Shown here in pieces: positions 12,863 to 20,818 of a stretch of 29,118 nucleotides of DNA. Origin of the DNA: a virus. Position 1 is the first letter of the stretch, and the number at the start of each line of letters is the position of its first letter. Where the stretch lies: positions 1-29,118 of IMG/VR virus record IMGVR_UViG_3300036799_000154; one strand, 5' to 3'. The position numbers and the translations under genes are program-made. Under the pieces are notes generated by a model that was not told the DNA's origin, ran no database searches, and saw nothing but the letters and a program-made list of their open reading frames with translations.

Positions 12863-13786
12863 ATGCCCAAAAGAAAGAGTTGGGCCTCCTTCTCCGAGGA
12901 GGTCGTGAGCCTGTACGCGCCCCCGGTTCGCCGTCGTGGCACACAACGATTGATCAAGTCCGTCCTGGATGAGTTCGCGCCCCGATGCCGGTGGGTTTCC
13001 GACCTGGGACCCGCGGCGATCGCCGGCTGGATCGCCGATCATCCGGGCCGGAGGCCTGAGTCGGTGTACAGCAAACTGCGCAGTCTCAGAGCCGCGGTGA
13101 CCTATGCCCTGGTCCGCGGGTATCTCCGGGTTTCCCCGTTCGCCTTTCGGTCCGCGCGAGCCTGGTCGTCGTGGGAGGCGCCCGAGCTGCCGGCGCCGGT
13201 TTGCTCCAGCGCGCAGGTCCGCGCGATCCTGGCACTCGCCGATCGGGAAGCCCAGACCGGCCACTGGCGCACCCACTGGCGACGCCAACGGCTGCGGGCG
13301 CTGGTCTACCTGCTAGCCTATACCGGGGTCAGACCGGCGGAAGCGCTCGGCCTGGAGGTGGCTGACGTGGATCTGGGGAGGGGCCTGGTGTCGATCAAAA
13401 GCAATCAGGGCCGATCGCTCAAGACCCGCGCCTCGGCCGCGTCCGTGCCCATCCCGGAGCCCTTGCGGCCGGTCCTGGCGCACTGGATTCCCCAGACCGG
13501 CGGTGAGTGGCTTTTCCCTGGCACGCGCAAACGGGGTGCGTGGCTGACGGGAGGGCCCGGGGTCAGGGCACTTGACCAGGTGAGGGACCTGGGGGAGAGG
13601 GCCGGGGTCAAGGGGCTGACGCTCGTCTCGTTCCGGCACACGTTCGCCAGCATGGCCGAGCTCTGGGGACTGGGGGAGCTCGCCTTGCAGCGGCTCTTAC
13701 GCCACACGAGGCTGAAAACCCAGCTCCATTACCGGCACGAGATGCCGGCGATGCTGGCCGATGCGGCGGGGAGAATTCGGTTCTGA
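12863..13786 (+). CDS. int: Phage integrase (tyrosine recombinase)
   Basis: A 307-residue protein starting at ATG 12863; upstream in-frame codons run through the tRNA remnant and are rejected. The core-binding domain spans about residues 5-100. Catalytic positions are Arg157 (AYTGVRPAEAL), Lys187 (SLKTR), Arg258 with His259 (LVSFRHTFAS), His281 (LLRHTRLKT) and nucleophile Tyr290. The usual first His of the H-x-x-R motif is Val255, a departure that may still allow activity. It is clearly different in sequence from the recombinase at 6851-7822. Adjacent to the half tRNA-Arg, it is the likely integrase for insertion into a host tRNA-Arg(CCG) gene. Confidence 0.88.
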   Translation: MPKRKSWASFSEEVVSLYAPPVRRRGTQRLIKSVLDEFAPRCRWVSDLGPAAIAGWIADHPGRRPESVYSKLRSLRAAVTYALVRGYLRVSPFAFRSARAWSSWEAPELPAPVCSSAQVRAILALADREAQTGHWRTHWRRQRLRALVYLLAYTGVRPAEALGLEVADVDLGRGLVSIKSNQGRSLKTRASAASVPIPEPLRPVLAHWIPQTGGEWLFPGTRKRGAWLTGGPGVRALDQVRDLGERAGVKGLTLVSFRHTFASMAELWGLGELALQRLLRHTRLKTQLHYRHEMPAMLADAAGRIRF

Positions 13787-13815
13787 GAGGAGGGGGGGTG
13801 TCGAGGTGACCGGCG

Positions 13816-14085
13816 TTAAGCCGCTTGAGCGGCGGCACAGTCCCGCCGGCTGATCCGGCCGAGCCGCTCGAGGATCGCCACCAGCGCCCGCCGGGCCTCA
13901 TAGGTCACCCGATCGCAAACCGCGCTACCCATCAGGTCCTGGAGGGTGGCGATCACCACGGGAGCTCCCTTGTAGATCGCCTGGTCCAGCGCGTCGCGGT
14001 CCATGGTGGCCGCCAGCGCCTCGGCATCCAGCGCCACGCCCTCGGCCGCCCCGTCTTCAATCTGTCCGTCCCAGGAATCGCTCAT
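13816..14085 (-). CDS. Small acidic distal-operon protein
   Basis: An 89-residue protein. ATG 14085 overlaps the upstream stop as ATGA and is preferred over a start at 14103. It begins acidic (MSDSWDGQIEDGAAEGVALD) and continues as helices: AIYKGAPVVIATLQDLMGSA, then VTYEARRALVAILERLGRIS. It is the last gene of the leftward structural operon, converging with the integrase 29 bases away. A short palindrome GCCGCT/AGCGGC at 13821-13834 covers its final codons and may help stop transcription. The function is unknown. Confidence 0.65.
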   Translation of the reverse strand: MSDSWDGQIEDGAAEGVALDAEALAATMDRDALDQAIYKGAPVVIATLQDLMGSAVCDRVTYEARRALVAILERLGRISRRDCAAAQAA

Positions 14086-14285
14086 CCGCCGCATCCTCCG
14101 CACCCATGCCGGGCCACATAAGCCCGGAGTTGTTCGTCTTCGTCCCGCGCCGCCGCGAGGCGCATCACCATCCCCCGGTATCCCTCACGCTGCGCGGCGT
14201 TGGGATTCTCTTCGGCACACAACCAGCGAAAACGCTCGTGTCCTGTGCGCGTGATTACCAATGCCAGCGCTTCGAGCCAGGTCAT
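14082..14285 (-). CDS. Small protein with Gly/Cys tail
   Basis: A 67-residue protein starting at ATG 14285, 3 bases after the upstream stop. The body is helical (MTWLEALALVITRTGHERFR, then AAQREGYRGMVMRLAAARDE). It ends in RHGCGGCGG, two cysteines set in glycines; Cys23 is a third. No family is recognised. It overlaps the next gene by 4 bases, so it is an integral member of the tail operon's distal end. Confidence 0.65.
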   Translation of the reverse strand: MTWLEALALVITRTGHERFRWLCAEENPNAAQREGYRGMVMRLAAARDEDEQLRAYVARHGCGGCGG

Positions 14286-14288
14286 AGG

Positions 14289-14699
14289 TCATTCCGTGAT
14301 CGTTGCCGTATAGAGATCGCCACCAGCCATCGAGCAACTACCGATGATCAACAGTGGGCCGGTCGTGAACGTGGTGATGGTTGCCGTGCAACTGGTCGGG
14401 AACAGGCCCGCAAGGTCCAGATAAAGACTCGGTGCCGCCCCACCCTCGCATGCAAGCGTTACGGTCAGATTCTGCCGCCCCGCGGCGCATTCGACGATCG
14501 GCGCATTCTGCCACGTAGACGGATGAATGACTGTATCCGCGTCAGGGGTAAACAGGAGCGTGACCGGCCCGATGTCGCAATCCACTGCGGGAATCGGCCC
14601 CGGCTGCGCAGGCCTGTGAAAATGGATCGAGCATGTGAGATCCTTGCCGGGGACTCCGCAATGCGTCGATGTGCAACAACACGGCACGATGCCTTGCAT
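14289..14699 (-). CDS. Cysteine-rich distal tail-region protein
   Basis: A 136-residue protein; ATG 14699 overlaps the upstream stop as TGATG. The N-terminus is packed with cysteines (CCCTSTHCGVPGKDLTC), followed by a beta-rich domain: GPVTLLFTPDADTVIHPSTW, then QNLTVTLACEGGAAPSLYLD and TATITTFTTGPLLIIGSC. It looks like an immunoglobulin- or jelly-roll-like structural unit, perhaps disulfide- or metal-stabilised. Located after the hub and a linker protein, it may form part of the tail tip. The family is not recognised. Confidence 0.65.
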   Translation of the reverse strand: MQGIVPCCCTSTHCGVPGKDLTCSIHFHRPAQPGPIPAVDCDIGPVTLLFTPDADTVIHPSTWQNAPIVECAAGRQNLTVTLACEGGAAPSLYLDLAGLFPTSCTATITTFTTGPLLIIGSCSMAGGDLYTATITE

Positions 14700-15100
14700 C
14701 AGGTGCAGTCCAGCGGTGAGCACCAGTAGGTGCCGAACGGGTCGAGCTCGACCCAGCACCAGGTGCCCGAGTCAACGCCATTGCCGGCCGCCGTCGTGCG
14801 ACTGACCGAGCAACGTGCAATCACATTGGTTCCGACCGCGCCCAGGGTGCCGCCCGCATCATGGTAGACATCGACCTGGCCGCCGGCCGCGAGGCTGGTG
14901 CCGGTCCGGGCGCCGATGTTCACGGCCGCCTTGCCGATGAAACCCTGCTGGCCGCCGCCGCCGCCGCCCGGGCCGCCCGCGGGCGACATTTGCACCATCT
15001 GCGCAGCCTGCGCGGCAACGTCCTCGACCCGCGCGAGCCGCCGCCGCATGTCGTTGACCATCTGGATCAGGGATTGGAGCTGCGCGGCCAGATCAAACAT
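14699..15100 (-). CDS. Coiled-coil plus beta-domain tail-tip protein
   Basis: A 133-residue protein. ATG 15100 overlaps the hub stop as TGATG; GTG 15103 directly before it is an alternative. Residues 1-40 form a trimer-type coiled coil (LAAQLQSLIQMVNDMRRRLA). Next is a Gly-rich hinge (about six consecutive Gly), then a beta domain with NIGARTGTSLAAGGQVDVYH and CWVELDPFGTYWC. A stalk, hinge and C-terminal head layout suits a small fibre or tip protein. It follows the hub gene directly. Confidence 0.65.
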   Translation of the reverse strand: MFDLAAQLQSLIQMVNDMRRRLARVEDVAAQAAQMVQMSPAGGPGGGGGGQQGFIGKAAVNIGARTGTSLAAGGQVDVYHDAGGTLGAVGTNVIARCSVSRTTAAGNGVDSGTWCWVELDPFGTYWCSPLDCT

Positions 15101-17565
15101 CACTCACCGCCCCCGGCCAGGTTACCCGTCGTGTCGTCGTCTTCGCGGAGGTTGTGGAAAGCCGCGTCGGGCTGCGGGATGCCGTTCTCGCGGTGCATCC
15201 GCGCCGCGAAGGCCGCATCGCCCTTGCGCTGGCCCTGGGCCTTGACCCGCGCCGAGGTCAATTGCTGCTGCCTTGCCTTGCGGAGACCCTGGGCCTTGAC
15301 CCGGGCCGACTCTTCAACCTGGGCAGCCGCTTTCTGCTGGCCCTGGTCGATGACCGCCTCGGCTTCATAGGCCTGATCCTCGGCTTCGCCGCGGAGCTGA
15401 GACTCGCTCTTGGTCGTCTCGCGGTCGTAGGTGCCCTGTTGCCGCTGCTGTTCATGCAGCCGCTCGCGCCGCTTCTTCTGGCTGGCGTTCTTGCCAGGAC
15501 CCGCGAATCCGAGCCCAAGGCTTTCTCCCTGGTCGACCTGATAATCCATCAGGTGCGATGTCGAGTCGTTGGCCGCCGCCATAGCCCGCATATCGGCGAA
15601 GCCTGGCTGAGCGACTCCGAACGGGTTGAAGTAGTCACCGAAGGCGCTCTGGCCGCTGCCGCGCTGGCTGAGGTGCATGTAGAAAGAATCGCCCGTGCGC
15701 GGGTCGCGCCGCGTGTCACAATTCATGGTGGTGATGTAGTTGACGCCGGCGCCGCCCTCGCAAACATACTGGACCTGGAGCGAGCGCACGGGGATGTTGA
15801 GCGCCTCATCGCCCGTGGTGTAGCCGTTGCCGGCGAAGTTCAGGAGGTGGCCGCCCGCGGGGTCGTAAACGGCCGTGAGAGCGCCCTTGTACACCACCTT
15901 GCCCGAGACCACGGTATCGCGGAGCGCTTGCTGCTGGTTGGCCGCGTAGTCAACGACGATCGAGCTATTTCCCTCATAGGCGAAGTTATCGAGGTCGCCG
16001 TATCTGGTGCGCTCGAGGCCCGAGTCCGTGAAGGCCGTCCCACTGTAGACAGGCAGCCCGCCCGAGTCGGGCGGGTAGGTGGCCGTGAGGGCGCCCCGCG
16101 AATAGGCGAGCATCGCGTAGATATTCGAGGGGCCGACCACACTGGAGCCGCCGGCCGCCAGGACCGAGAGTGAATTGAGCTGCTCGCACACCGGCCGATC
16201 AAAGAGGATTTGTCCGGTCTGGGGAATGACTTTGAAAGTCGCGTTGAAGGCGTCCGATGGCGTGATCACCTGGGCGATGGGGTAGAGCGTGTTGACCGCG
16301 GCGATATTGTTCAAAAATTGAAATGGGAACGCCACGGGGAACTTCTTGACCAGGTGATGAGCAATCTGCAAACCCGGGTCGGTCACATCGAAGAGCCGCC
16401 AGACGCCATTGAGGCCGCCATCGGCCAGGGTGGGCGCGGTGCCGGTAAGTTTGTAGCTGTCGAAAGCACCCGATGCCGAGTTATCCAGCGCGTAGCCCAG
16501 GGTGAGCGTTGCCACGCCGCCCGCGGAGAGACTCGTGCATGCGGTGACCGGACGCGATTCCTGGTAAGTGAGCGCCCCGCCGCCCGAGGATTTGAAGAGC
16601 TGGACCCACGCCCCGATGCCGTTCCAGAAATTGGTCGCCCAGGTTCTCGAGCCGTCGGCGCTCTGGACGTTGACCGTGGTTGCCGAGGTGACTGATGCCA
16701 CGGTGCCCGTATCGGTGGCGCCGCTGGGATTACTGAACTCGGAGAACTTCCAGGCGTTTTGCTGGGCCAGACTCCAGCTTGGAGTGAGGGTGTTCTTGAC
16801 CAGGTCCACATAGCCCGGATAAATCTTGCCTCTGCCGCGGGCCACGTAGCGCGTAGCGCAGTTTTCCCACGCGCGGGAGAACAGCGGCGGGTCAACCGGA
16901 TCGGTGCCCAGGGTGAGGGTATGGGCCGCGCCGAGAGTCACATCGACGACGCGGACCTTGCCCGTGGGCAGGATGATGAGGCGGAGGTTCTTCTGCCACC
17001 TTTGCAGCACGGTCTCGAGCGCTTGCCAGAGCCGCGCACCCTCGATGTAAACCGGGTCGCTGGGGACAAGCGTGATGGCCGCAAGCTGACTGGCCGTGGT
17101 CGCGTCGGTCGTGATGCCGGCGGCCGTCAAAGCGGTGGCGTGATCGGTGAGGACGGTGGCGAGGATCGTGCCGACCGAAAGCCCCGAGTTGGCCGCGATG
17201 TAGTTCTCATCGGAAAAAGGCAGGTTGTAGACGATGGTGCCGGAGCCGTCGATCGCGGTGACCGGAACCTGGTTGGCGCGGTACTTGAGCCCGAGGCAGC
17301 GATAGCCCCAGGAGCGCCCCACATCGGTCCAGGTGGGATAGACGCCGACGATATCGCCCGTGAACCGAAGCGTGCCCGAGGGATCGGCGAGGCTGACCGC
17401 GTAGGGCGCCTGGAACTTCGGTTGCGGACCCGCGGAGTATTCGTGGAAGTCGAGGGTATAGTCGCCGTCGACGTCCCAGCCCCAGCCATCCACCAGCAGC
17501 GAGTTGGTTTTGCGCGCGGACTGGTTGTAGGCCGTGCCGTTTACGGTAAGGACGCTGAACGCCAC
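15100..17565 (-). CDS. Tail hub / tail-associated structural protein
   Basis: An 821-residue protein starting at GTG 17565, 3 bases after the tape-measure stop. Position after the tape measure and size suggest the distal tail hub (gp27/gpD-like or Tal). N-terminal beta domains with GWGWDVDGDYTLDFHEY and LRFTGDIVGVYPTW resemble hub layers, followed by EGARLWQALETVLQRWQ and VRVVDVTLGAAHTL, typical of hub proteins. From about residue 690 the chain becomes a charged coiled coil (KKRRERLHEQQRQQGTYDRE). Two 18-residue repeats beginning ARVKAQG are encoded by a 54-base duplication near 15233 and 15287. A protease or lysozyme motif was not seen. Confidence 0.75.
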   Translation of the reverse strand: MAFSVLTVNGTAYNQSARKTNSLLVDGWGWDVDGDYTLDFHEYSAGPQPKFQAPYAVSLADPSGTLRFTGDIVGVYPTWTDVGRSWGYRCLGLKYRANQVPVTAIDGSGTIVYNLPFSDENYIAANSGLSVGTILATVLTDHATALTAAGITTDATTASQLAAITLVPSDPVYIEGARLWQALETVLQRWQKNLRLIILPTGKVRVVDVTLGAAHTLTLGTDPVDPPLFSRAWENCATRYVARGRGKIYPGYVDLVKNTLTPSWSLAQQNAWKFSEFSNPSGATDTGTVASVTSATTVNVQSADGSRTWATNFWNGIGAWVQLFKSSGGGALTYQESRPVTACTSLSAGGVATLTLGYALDNSASGAFDSYKLTGTAPTLADGGLNGVWRLFDVTDPGLQIAHHLVKKFPVAFPFQFLNNIAAVNTLYPIAQVITPSDAFNATFKVIPQTGQILFDRPVCEQLNSLSVLAAGGSSVVGPSNIYAMLAYSRGALTATYPPDSGGLPVYSGTAFTDSGLERTRYGDLDNFAYEGNSSIVVDYAANQQQALRDTVVSGKVVYKGALTAVYDPAGGHLLNFAGNGYTTGDEALNIPVRSLQVQYVCEGGAGVNYITTMNCDTRRDPRTGDSFYMHLSQRGSGQSAFGDYFNPFGVAQPGFADMRAMAAANDSTSHLMDYQVDQGESLGLGFAGPGKNASQKKRRERLHEQQRQQGTYDRETTKSESQLRGEAEDQAYEAEAVIDQGQQKAAAQVEESARVKAQGLRKARQQQLTSARVKAQGQRKGDAAFAARMHRENGIPQPDAAFHNLREDDDTTGNLAGGGE

Positions 17566-17568
17566 GGC

Positions 17569-18945
17569 TTACCAGGCCTCCGGGAGCTGGGTAAACCCGC
17601 CCGTGGGAGGGCCGGCGAGCTGGCTACTCATGCGCCGCTGGAGCGCCTGGAGCTTCTGGTGCAGCTCCATCATGCCGGGCCGGAGCATCTGGGCGGATTG
17701 CTGGTCGGTCTGGACGGTGGCCGCGTCGAGCATCCCGTTGACCTGCTGATGGGCTTGCATCACGTCCGGGTCATAGACGCCGGTTTGCTGGTAGTTGTGG
17801 CGACCCTTGCGACGCCGGCGCCCTGGAGCCGCGTCGGAGATCAGCGGACCCGCCCGCCCCTCGCCGAGCGCCCTTTGCCGCGTCTCTCGGTTGGCGTGCA
17901 TCTCCGCCTTGGCTTCGGCGGTGTCATCGGGGACCACGGGAGCGCCGCCGCCCAGCACGCGCGTTCCCGTCATGAACTCCGGAGGCTTGAGCCCGTTCCA
18001 ATCCATTTCCATTCCCTCCGCTTGATCGGAGGGAAAGTTGGCCGCTTCGAGCGCCGCAAGTGCGCCCTGGGGGAACCGGCCGGGGTTGGCCTGGATGATC
18101 TGTTTGATCCGCTCGCGTGCCGCCGCGCCCTCAGCGCCGGGCTTGACGGCTTGCGTCATCAGCCTTGCCACTTCTTCCTTGGCGCCCTTGGCCCGATCCG
18201 CGGACTCCGCCGCATTCATGGCCGTGTCGTAGTCGGCCGCATTGCCGTACTTGGCGATATTGGCGATCCCCCACTTGCGTTTTTGCTCATTGCTCCACCC
18301 GGCGCCGGTGTTGGCGAGGACTTGCTCGAGATTCTGCTGGACCTTGGCGCCGCCCAGCACGCCAAAGGCCGCCCCCGCGCCCTCGGCTGCGCCCTTCTCT
18401 GCTGCGGTGTGGGCGCCCGTGATGCCCGCGAGCTCTTCCTGCCGCTTCTTCTGCGCATCGGCCTTGGCCTTGAGCTCTTCCGGGCTGGGTAAATCGCGCA
18501 GCCATGCGTCGATCTTGTCCCAATTATTGGCGAAGAGCTGGAGCGCCTGGACCGCCGCGGTGATGCCGATGAACCAGCCGCCGCCGACGCCCAGGGATTG
18601 CGCCACCATCTGAAGGTTGTTGGTGATGCTGTTGAGTTTCTGGGGGAATCCGCCGCTCGCGCTGGTGAAATCCTGGAGCGCGTAGCCGAGCTGTTGGAGC
18701 CCTTGCGAATTGAAGGCCGAGCGGGTCGGCATGGTCTTGGTCACATCGGCGATTTCCTTGTTGAAATCGCGCATCCGCTTGGTGGCGTTGTCGATGTCCA
18801 CGGGGTTGACCCCGACAACGCCCTGCTTCTGGATGCTGATGAGCTTTTCGAGGTGCTCGCGCTCCTTGGCAAGCTCGGCATTGAGGCGCTTGAGCTCGAG
18901 TTCGCCCTTGACCTGGAGGACTATATTCTGAAGTTCGTCAGCCAT
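17569..18945 (-). CDS. Short tape measure protein
   Basis: A 458-residue protein starting at ATG 18945. Residues 1-75 are coiled coil (GELELKRLNAELAKEREHLE). A segment QQLGYALQDFTSASGGFPQKL is typical of tape measures. One hydrophobic stretch (GGGWFIGITAAVQALQLFA) lies near residues 120-140, followed by Ala/Lys-rich helices. Tape measures set tail length and assist DNA ejection. At the usual 1.5 A per residue this predicts a tail near 70 nm, short for a siphovirus; that number is a rule-of-thumb inference. No lytic transglycosylase or peptidase motif is visible. It sits between the tail completion protein and the hub. Confidence 0.8.
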   Translation of the reverse strand: MADELQNIVLQVKGELELKRLNAELAKEREHLEKLISIQKQGVVGVNPVDIDNATKRMRDFNKEIADVTKTMPTRSAFNSQGLQQLGYALQDFTSASGGFPQKLNSITNNLQMVAQSLGVGGGWFIGITAAVQALQLFANNWDKIDAWLRDLPSPEELKAKADAQKKRQEELAGITGAHTAAEKGAAEGAGAAFGVLGGAKVQQNLEQVLANTGAGWSNEQKRKWGIANIAKYGNAADYDTAMNAAESADRAKGAKEEVARLMTQAVKPGAEGAAARERIKQIIQANPGRFPQGALAALEAANFPSDQAEGMEMDWNGLKPPEFMTGTRVLGGGAPVVPDDTAEAKAEMHANRETRQRALGEGRAGPLISDAAPGRRRRKGRHNYQQTGVYDPDVMQAHQQVNGMLDAATVQTDQQSAQMLRPGMMELHQKLQALQRRMSSQLAGPPTGGFTQLPEAW

Positions 18946-18949
18946 GAGT

Positions 18950-19369
18950 TTACTTATCCATCAGAAATTCGCGGACCGCGACGGCCGCTTTTTGCTTGTC
19001 TTGCTCGCGGAATCCCGACGGGTCGCGCCGAGGGAGCCGCCGCCCGCCCGTGACGTGGTGGCGCACCCAATCGAGGCCGGGCCAGCCGGCGGAGACCTTG
19101 ATCCTGGTCGGCGAGACCGTGGCCGTGGCCACGTATCCCGATTCGATCCGCGAGGCCGCCCGCCGCGGTGCCAGAGGTGGGCCCGTGCCGCCTCGGCTCT
19201 TGAGCGTGGACTCGGCCAGAGGCGCGAACGGGGAGCCGTGGCAATCCACGCCGCGCTCGAGCTGCTCGCGCTTGCCGGCTACGAAGATTTGCTCGACCTG
19301 GGGTCGGACCGCGGAGAGGTCCTGAATCCGCGCCAGGATCAGCTTGGTTCGCTCGAGGATTGTTGGCAT
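18950..19369 (-). CDS. Tail completion / virion morphogenesis protein
   Basis: A 139-residue protein. ATG 19369 (MPTILERTKLILARIQDLS) is chosen; a frame to 19441 adds a disordered start. The motif GSPFAPLAESTLKSRGGTGPPL, then a Gly-Tyr strand and a late basic His segment (WVRHHVTGGRRLPRRD), matches the phage virion-morphogenesis / Mu gpG-like family (Phage_tail_S). Its members finish the tail or link head and tail. It ends 4 bases before the tape-measure ATG. A hairpin separates it from the tail-tube candidate upstream. Confidence 0.75.
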   Translation of the reverse strand: MPTILERTKLILARIQDLSAVRPQVEQIFVAGKREQLERGVDCHGSPFAPLAESTLKSRGGTGPPLAPRRAASRIESGYVATATVSPTRIKVSAGWPGLDWVRHHVTGGRRLPRRDPSGFREQDKQKAAVAVREFLMDK

Positions 19370-19464
19370 CGGTGGTATTCTTGCGGTTGTGGCGAGGTTC
19401 TTACTGGATTCCTGGTGCGTTGCCGGGGTCTTTCCTTCCATGCGAACCGCGTCACTCCTGGCCG

Positions 19465-19512
19465 GTGGCGGGTGGTCATCCGGATCGCGTGGAATTGCTG
19501 ACCACTCGCCAC
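19465..19512 (-). other. 14-bp stem hairpin after tail-tube gene
   Basis: Arms 19465-19478 and 19499-19512 pair at 13 of 14 positions around a 20-base loop, starting 11 bases after the tail-tube candidate's stop. There is no T-tract, so it is not a full terminator. It may stabilise or attenuate the transcript so that the abundant tube protein is made in excess. The remainder of 19370-19522 shows no gene. Confidence 0.6.
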
Positions 19513-19522
19513 TCGCCGTGAA

Positions 19523-20476
19523 TCAAGTGAAGCTGATCGCGAAGTCCGTGCCCGCCGCGGCGTCGAGCTGGTTGACCAGGGTGATCGTGGCGTAGTGCTC
19601 CTCATCGATGGGCGCTTCTTCATCGATGGGGTTGATGTAGCACTTCGATTTCATGTCCAGAGCAATGGTGTGGGTGCCGTTGTCGAAGGTGAAAGACGCG
19701 CTGGACTGCGTCCCCTGCTCGTAAGCCGCCCAATCGTCCGGGCTGCCTTTGAGCCGCATGCGAAGTTGTACGGTGAGGGTGCGACCGCCCATCCTGATCG
19801 AGTTGGCGAAGTGGCCCTCGTCAAAGTAGGGTTTGCACTTGTTGGTGAGGCTCAGCGAGAAGCTGTCGAAGTTGGTCCGGGAGCTGCCCAGGACGGTCAC
19901 ATGGCCGGCGAGGTGCTGGAAGAGGTACACATCCGAGGGGAAGACGGTCAGTGCCGGCTCGGGGAAAACGGTTGCGTTGGGGTCGCTCGAGGAATCGTAG
20001 GCGTTGCCCTGGGGGATCGCTCCCACCATGCCGAAGGTGCCCATCAGCTTGGGGCTGTCCTTCGAGCACTGGAGACTACAGGACGTGCCCTTCACGCCGA
20101 GGTAGCGCCTGCGGCGGAGGGTGGCGTCGAAGTTGGTCCGGGCATAGTCGACCGTGCAACTCGCCAGGTCGTTGGGGAGCTCGGTCGTGGTCCAGGGGAC
20201 GGTCCCGGCGCCGTTGACGCGCTGGAAGTACCAGCCCAGGAGGAATTGAGCCTGGGTGGCCGTGACTTCCGTGGTGAGCGAGCCGGCAAGCCCCATGGTG
20301 CTGGTGCCCGCCAAGGCCTGGACGCCCAGGCCGGAGCCGTCCATCACGGTCCAGTAGTCGGGCGAGGCCATGACCTTGAACGCGCCCGAGGAGCTCAGCC
20401 GCGGCCAGATGAGGCTGCCGCCACTGGCGTAGGTTCCGAAGGCGGCTTCCTGAGTGATGCGAAGGAATCTTTTCAT
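19523..20476 (-). CDS. Major tail tube protein candidate
   Basis: A 317-residue protein starting at ATG 20476 (MKRFLRITQEAAFGTYASGG); upstream in-frame codons cross the repeat and are rejected. The opening, an early conserved Gly-Thr-Tyr pattern and rich beta content (AGSLTTEVTATQAQFLLGWY, then SCTVDYARTNFDATLRRRRY) match phage tail tube proteins, which polymerise as hexameric rings. C-terminal FTFDNGTHTIALDMKSKCYI and EEHYATITLVNQLDAAAGTD fit the same fold. It is followed by a hairpin and lies two genes before the tape measure, the standard place for the tube. A long structured inverted repeat sits directly before its start. Confidence 0.75.
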   Translation of the reverse strand: MKRFLRITQEAAFGTYASGGSLIWPRLSSSGAFKVMASPDYWTVMDGSGLGVQALAGTSTMGLAGSLTTEVTATQAQFLLGWYFQRVNGAGTVPWTTTELPNDLASCTVDYARTNFDATLRRRRYLGVKGTSCSLQCSKDSPKLMGTFGMVGAIPQGNAYDSSSDPNATVFPEPALTVFPSDVYLFQHLAGHVTVLGSSRTNFDSFSLSLTNKCKPYFDEGHFANSIRMGGRTLTVQLRMRLKGSPDDWAAYEQGTQSSASFTFDNGTHTIALDMKSKCYINPIDEEAPIDEEHYATITLVNQLDAAAGTDFAISFT

Positions 20477-20506
20477 GATGTGTATTGCCTTGGAGGGGAC
20501 GGGGGA

Positions 20507-20625
20507 TTTCACGCCAAGACGCCAAGGGAACCCGCCAAGACGCAAAGAAGAAAAGAGAAATCAATCTAGATTTGTTTTAGTCTTCTTTGCGTCTTTGCGT
20601 TATTTCTTTGCGTCTTTGCGTGAAA
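20507..20625. repeat. 44-base inverted repeat of CGCAAAGACGCAAAG type
   Basis: Arms 20507-20550 and 20582-20625 are both 44 bases and pair with few mismatches around a 31-base loop. Each arm holds two CGC(A/C)AAGACGC(A/C)AAG units. Such units are common between genes on chromosomes of planctomycetes and some other bacteria (from memory). The right arm encodes the last residues of the upstream protein, so the repeat has invaded or replaced that gene's end. Confidence 0.85.
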
Positions 20626-20818
20626 CATCTTTGATTGATTTCTTTGAGTCGTAGCACGATTGGCAGGTGGGCACGAAGCCCGCGAGCTGGCCGTCGGGCA
20701 AGATGCCGTCGGCGACTTTCTCGGTAGGGTTGACGCCGCAAAGAGCGCAGGTGGGTGTCTGCTGCGCGCCGTGCGGTCGGAGGCCGGTGAGTCGCCCGAG
20801 CTTGGTGAGGTCGGTCAT
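20600..20818 (-). CDS. Small zinc-finger-like protein with repeat-derived tail
   Basis: A 72-residue protein; ATG 20818 overlaps the upstream stop as TAATG. Two CxxC pairs, CALCG (residues 24-28) and CQSC (52-55), predict a four-cysteine zinc ribbon. The last residues, VSRKDAKK, are read from the CGCAAAGACGC repeat arm, so the original C-terminus is probably lost or changed. In the structural operon this position could hold a small chaperone or capsid/tail accessory protein. The function is unknown. Confidence 0.7.
   Translation of the reverse strand: MTDLTKLGRLTGLRPHGAQQTPTCALCGVNPTEKVADGILPDGQLAGFVPTCQSCYDSKKSIKDVSRKDAKK

Noticed and set aside
16759-18492. Rightward open frame of 577 residues opposite tape measure and hub
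   Set aside because: High GC keeps antisense frames open. Its sequence is Arg/Gly/Leu-rich without domains, while the leftward genes fit tail proteins in order.
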